In this document: positions 39,262-41,650 of the stretch, piece by piece
How positions within the stretch are numbered: the stretch's first letter is position 1
Layout: each line of letters opens with the position of its first letter
Made by a program: the position numbers and the translations under genes
The notes under the pieces: generated by a model
What the model saw: the letters and a program-made list of their open reading frames with translations, nothing else
Databases searched by the model: none
Told to the model about the DNA's origin: nothing
Assembly: GCA_027009115.1 (NCBI GenBank)
Contig: JALVDI010000105.1
Location: 1 to 41,650 of the forward strand
Direction of reading: 5' to 3'
Length of the DNA stretch: 41,650 bases
From: Polyangiaceae bacterium
GTDB taxonomy: Bacteria > Myxococcota_A > Polyangia > Polyangiales > Houyiibacteriaceae

Positions 39262-39890
39262 GCCCTGGCGCCGCCGATGGCCGTACGGAGCGGGCCTCGC
39301 GCAAGCGCGAGAACCGACGGCGGGCGATCTTGCAGGCTGCCCGGCGGACCTTTGCGCAGTCCGGGTTCCACCGCACCCACGTCAGCGACATCATCGAAGC
39401 CGCGGGCATCGCGCGCGGCACGTTCTACCTCTACTTCGAGTCGAAGAACGCGATCTTTCTCGAGCTCCTCGACGAGCTCATGGCGGAGCTCAAGCAGAGC
39501 ATCGTCGGCGTCGACACGGACGAGGGCGCCCCGCCGGTGCACGAGCAGCTCGTGGGCACCGTGCGGCGGATTCTCGGGACCGTCGTCGAGAACCAGGCAC
39601 TCACGCGTATCCTCGTTCGCGAGGCGGTGGGCCTGGGCGAGGACGTGGACGCGCGGCTGAAGGCCTTTTACGACAACCTCCTCGATTACATTCGCGAGGC
39701 CCTCGAAAACGGTCAGCGGATGGGCATTTTGCGCGCCCTCGACACGGAGCTCGCCTCGCTCTGCGTCTTGGGGACCATCAAGCAGCTCATGGAACAGCTC
39801 GTCATGGACGACGGAGAGCTAGGCCGCGACGTCGACCGGGTCGCCCTCGCGGTCCTCGACTTCAACCTCTTCGGATTGATGAAACGCTGA
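39258..39890 (+). CDS. TetR/AcrR family transcriptional regulator
   Basis: 210 residues from the ATG at 39258, which overlaps the acyltransferase stop as ATGA (an in-frame start 15 bp earlier lies inside that gene). The N-terminal DNA-binding domain is typical: [54 protein letters not shown], with the HTH at about 40-60. The C-terminal ligand domain is all-helical. It is encoded within the operon, so it likely controls it, and twin TetR-style palindromes stand before the first gene (29161-29232). An acyl-CoA or acyl-ACP ligand is a reasonable guess. Confidence 0.93.
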   Translation: MSPGAADGRTERASRKRENRRRAILQAARRTFAQSGFHRTHVSDIIEAAGIARGTFYLYFESKNAIFLELLDELMAELKQSIVGVDTDEGAPPVHEQLVGTVRRILGTVVENQALTRILVREAVGLGEDVDARLKAFYDNLLDYIREALENGQRMGILRALDTELASLCVLGTIKQLMEQLVMDDGELGRDVDRVALAVLDFNLFGLMKR

Positions 39891-41041
39891 TGGTACGTCC
39901 CCTCGATCCTCCCGAACGGATGCTGCTGGGTCCCGGTCCCTCCGACGTCTCGCCGGCGGTCTTGCAGGCGATGGCGAGGCCCACGATCGGGCATCTCGAC
40001 CCTGCTTTTTTGCAGCTCATGGACGAGCTACGGGGGATGCTGCGCCAGCTCTTTGGTACCCGCAACGAGCTGACCTTGCCCATGAGCGGAACGGGCTCGG
40101 CAGGCATGGAGGCCTGCCTGGTGAACCTCGTCGAGCCCGGCGATCGGGTCGTCGTCGGTGTCAGCGGCGTCTTCGGCGGTCGCATGGCCGAGGTCGCCCG
40201 TCGCGCAGGCGCCGAGGTCGAGGAGGTCCAGACGCCCTGGGGGCGCGCCATCGATCCGGACGACCTGCGGGTGGGCGGCCACGCCAAGCTCCTGTGCGTC
40301 GTTCACGCCGAGACGTCGACGGGCGTGCTCCAGGACCTGGCGCCGCTTCGCGCGGTCGCGGACGAGCTCGGGGCGCTGCTCGTCGTCGATGCCGTGACCT
40401 CTCTCGGCGGCCTCCCCGTGGAGCTGGACGCGCACGGAGTCGATGCGGCGTATTCGGGGACGCAGAAGTGCCTCTCGTGTCCGCCGGGCCTCGCGCCGCT
40501 CAGCTTCTCGGTCCGCGCGCAAGAGGTCCTCAAGGCCCGGCGCTCGCCGGTGCAGAGCTGGTACCTCGACCTCTCCCTCATCGGGAAGTACTGGGGCGCG
40601 GAGCGCGCGTACCACCACACGGCCCCCATCAATCCGATCTACGGGCTGCATGAGGCGTTGCGTCAGGTCCTCGACGAGGGCCTGGAGGCGCGCTTCGAGC
40701 GCCACCGCCGCAACGCGAGGGCTCTGCGGGCGGGGCTTGAGGCGATGGGTCTCGAGCTGCCGGTGCCTGCGGCCGAGCGCCTCGATCCGCTAACGCTGGT
40801 GTCGATCCCCGACGGAGTCGACGACGGGCGGGTACGCCGAGCCTTGCTCGACGAGTGGGGGCTCGAGATCGGCGGCGGCTTGGGTGCTTTCAAGGGCAAG
40901 GCGTGGCGCATTGGGCTGATGGGCGCGTCGAGCACGCGCCGCCACGTGACCACGTGCCTGGCTGCTCTCGCCGACGTCCTTGGCCGCGGCGGCCATCCCC
41001 TCGCCGGCGACCCGCTTGCCGCCGCATCCGCACAGTACTGA
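39890..41041 (+). CDS. Class V aminotransferase (alanine/serine-glyoxylate aminotransferase-like)
   Basis: 383 residues. The ATG at 39890 shares a base with the TetR stop (TGATG), so it is translationally coupled. It starts [17 protein letters not shown] and has [10 protein letters not shown] near residue 65. [10 protein letters not shown] holds the PLP-contacting Asp, and [19 protein letters not shown] holds the PLP lysine (Lys193). All fit the AGT/SGAT group, cytosolic PLP enzymes using glyoxylate or pyruvate with alanine or serine. Position suggests either amino-group supply to the lipid pathway (for example a serine-derived head group) or simple adjacency. Confidence 0.92.
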   Translation: MVRPLDPPERMLLGPGPSDVSPAVLQAMARPTIGHLDPAFLQLMDELRGMLRQLFGTRNELTLPMSGTGSAGMEACLVNLVEPGDRVVVGVSGVFGGRMAEVARRAGAEVEEVQTPWGRAIDPDDLRVGGHAKLLCVVHAETSTGVLQDLAPLRAVADELGALLVVDAVTSLGGLPVELDAHGVDAAYSGTQKCLSCPPGLAPLSFSVRAQEVLKARRSPVQSWYLDLSLIGKYWGAERAYHHTAPINPIYGLHEALRQVLDEGLEARFERHRRNARALRAGLEAMGLELPVPAAERLDPLTLVSIPDGVDDGRVRRALLDEWGLEIGGGLGAFKGKAWRIGLMGASSTRRHVTTCLAALADVLGRGGHPLAGDPLAAASAQY

Positions 41042-41101
41042 GCGGCCGAGGACTGCAGCGACGTCGTGGCGCCTTGGCCGGCTTGGGAGCATGCTTCCGC
41101 C

Positions 41102-41650
41102 ATGTTCACCGGGATCACCCGCGGGACCTTCCCCGTCGTCGCCGTCGAGCGCGCCCCCGACTTGCTCCGGTTCGTGGTCGACGTCGGCACGTATGGGGAA
41201 GGGCTCGAGGTCGGGGCGAGCGTGAGCATCGACGGAGTCTGCCAGACCGTCGTGGCCCTCGACGGCGGCCGTGCGACCTTCGAAGCCATCCGCGAGACGC
41301 TCGACAAGACGACGCTGTCGGAGCTGGAGGTCGGCGCGACGGTGAGTGCGGAGCGAAGCGCCCGGGTCGGAGACGAGATCGGCGGTCACGAGGTGTCCGG
41401 ACACGTCACCGGCACCGGCACGATCGTCGAGGCGGCGAAGGCCGGACACGAGGTCGACCTGTGCATCGGCGTACCAGCGAAGTGGATGAAATACATCCTT
41501 CACAAAGGCTTCGTCGCTCTCGATGGCTCTAGCCTGACGGTGGGTGAGCGCAGCGACGAGGGCTGGTTCTGGGTGCACCTCATCCCCGAGACGCTCCGGA
41601 TCACGAACCTCGGCCGCAAACCCGTGGGCGCGCGGGTGAACGTCGAGCTC
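41102..41650 (+). CDS. ribE: Riboflavin synthase, alpha subunit (3' end outside the window)
   Basis: The frame opens with the ATG at 41102 and stays open for 183 codons to the window edge. It begins MFTGITRGTFPVV. Two lumazine-binding repeats are visible: SIDGVCQTVVALDGG...ETLDKTTL, DEIGGHEVSGHVTGTG, and then WMKYILHKGFVALDGSSLTVGE and VHLIPETLRITNLG, followed by GARVNVEL. The second repeat closely follows E. coli riboflavin synthase (213 aa), so about 20-35 residues are missing. It converts two 6,7-dimethyl-8-ribityllumazine to riboflavin. The 60 bp before it are too short for an FMN riboswitch, and I see none. Confidence 0.95.
   Translation, partial: MFTGITRGTFPVVAVERAPDLLRFVVDVGTYGEGLEVGASVSIDGVCQTVVALDGGRATFEAIRETLDKTTLSELEVGATVSAERSARVGDEIGGHEVSGHVTGTGTIVEAAKAGHEVDLCIGVPAKWMKYILHKGFVALDGSSLTVGERSDEGWFWVHLIPETLRITNLGRKPVGARVNVEL

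Noticed and set aside
41042-41101. An FMN riboswitch before the riboflavin synthase gene
   Set aside because: Only 60 bp separate the genes, and no conserved FMN-aptamer segments are visible.

Overview
The window reads as chromosomal DNA of a GC-rich myxobacterium (Myxococcota), probably from the Polyangia/Sandaracinaceae side. The evidence is the very high GC content, a MYXO-CTERM-type sorting tail (22797-22913), MopE-type putative metal-binding repeats, Asp/Ala/Gly ('DAG'-type) linkers behind lipoprotein signals, and a secreted trypsin with Cys-rich repeats. The family-level placement is inference. I see no rRNA, tRNA, CRISPR array, insertion sequence or phage gene.

Layout. (1) 74-3699: a secreted trypsin-like lipoprotein, a small exported protein, and a low-complexity membrane protein with an exact internal DNA duplication. 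(2) 3706-17073: a capsule locus. Eleven leftward genes run from kpsF (17073) to kpsS (5969) with overlaps or short gaps: kpsF, a small lipoprotein, kpsM, kpsT, kpsE, kpsD, kdsA, kdsC, kdsB, kpsC, kpsS. They cover CMP-Kdo synthesis, the poly-Kdo lipid linker and ABC-type export. A convergent 750-residue protein (3706-5958) joins a KpsS/KpsC-like half to a GT4-like glycosyltransferase half and is the only candidate polymer-building enzyme here. (3) 17431-20497: a PIN-PhoH ATPase and citrate synthase, separated by 439 bases rich in hairpins. (4) 20682-25580: a 1632-codon reading frame that looks like two cell-surface proteins joined in frame, a VWA/MopE protein ending in a MYXO-CTERM tail and then a MopE/SUMF1-type lipoprotein. 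(5) 25722-29113: an alpha/beta hydrolase coupled to a small unknown protein, a MarC-family membrane protein, a LolA-like carrier and a small membrane protein.

(6) 29161-41041 is the most interesting part: a tightly packed rightward operon of eleven genes behind two identical 17-bp operator-like sites. In order it encodes a HAD-IB-like protein lacking its catalytic Asp residues, a fatty acyl reductase-like SDR, a second extended SDR, a polysaccharide pyruvyl transferase-like protein, an enoyl-CoA hydratase-like protein, an acyl carrier protein, an acyl-AMP ligase, a diacylglycerol-kinase-type lipid kinase, a PlsC-type acyltransferase, a TetR regulator and a class V aminotransferase. I infer a regulated pathway that activates a fatty acid on a carrier, reduces it, and builds it into a phospholipid or glycolipid, possibly an ether, alcohol or pyruvylated lipid. 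No product can be read from sequence alone. The window ends inside a riboflavin synthase gene (41102-41650).
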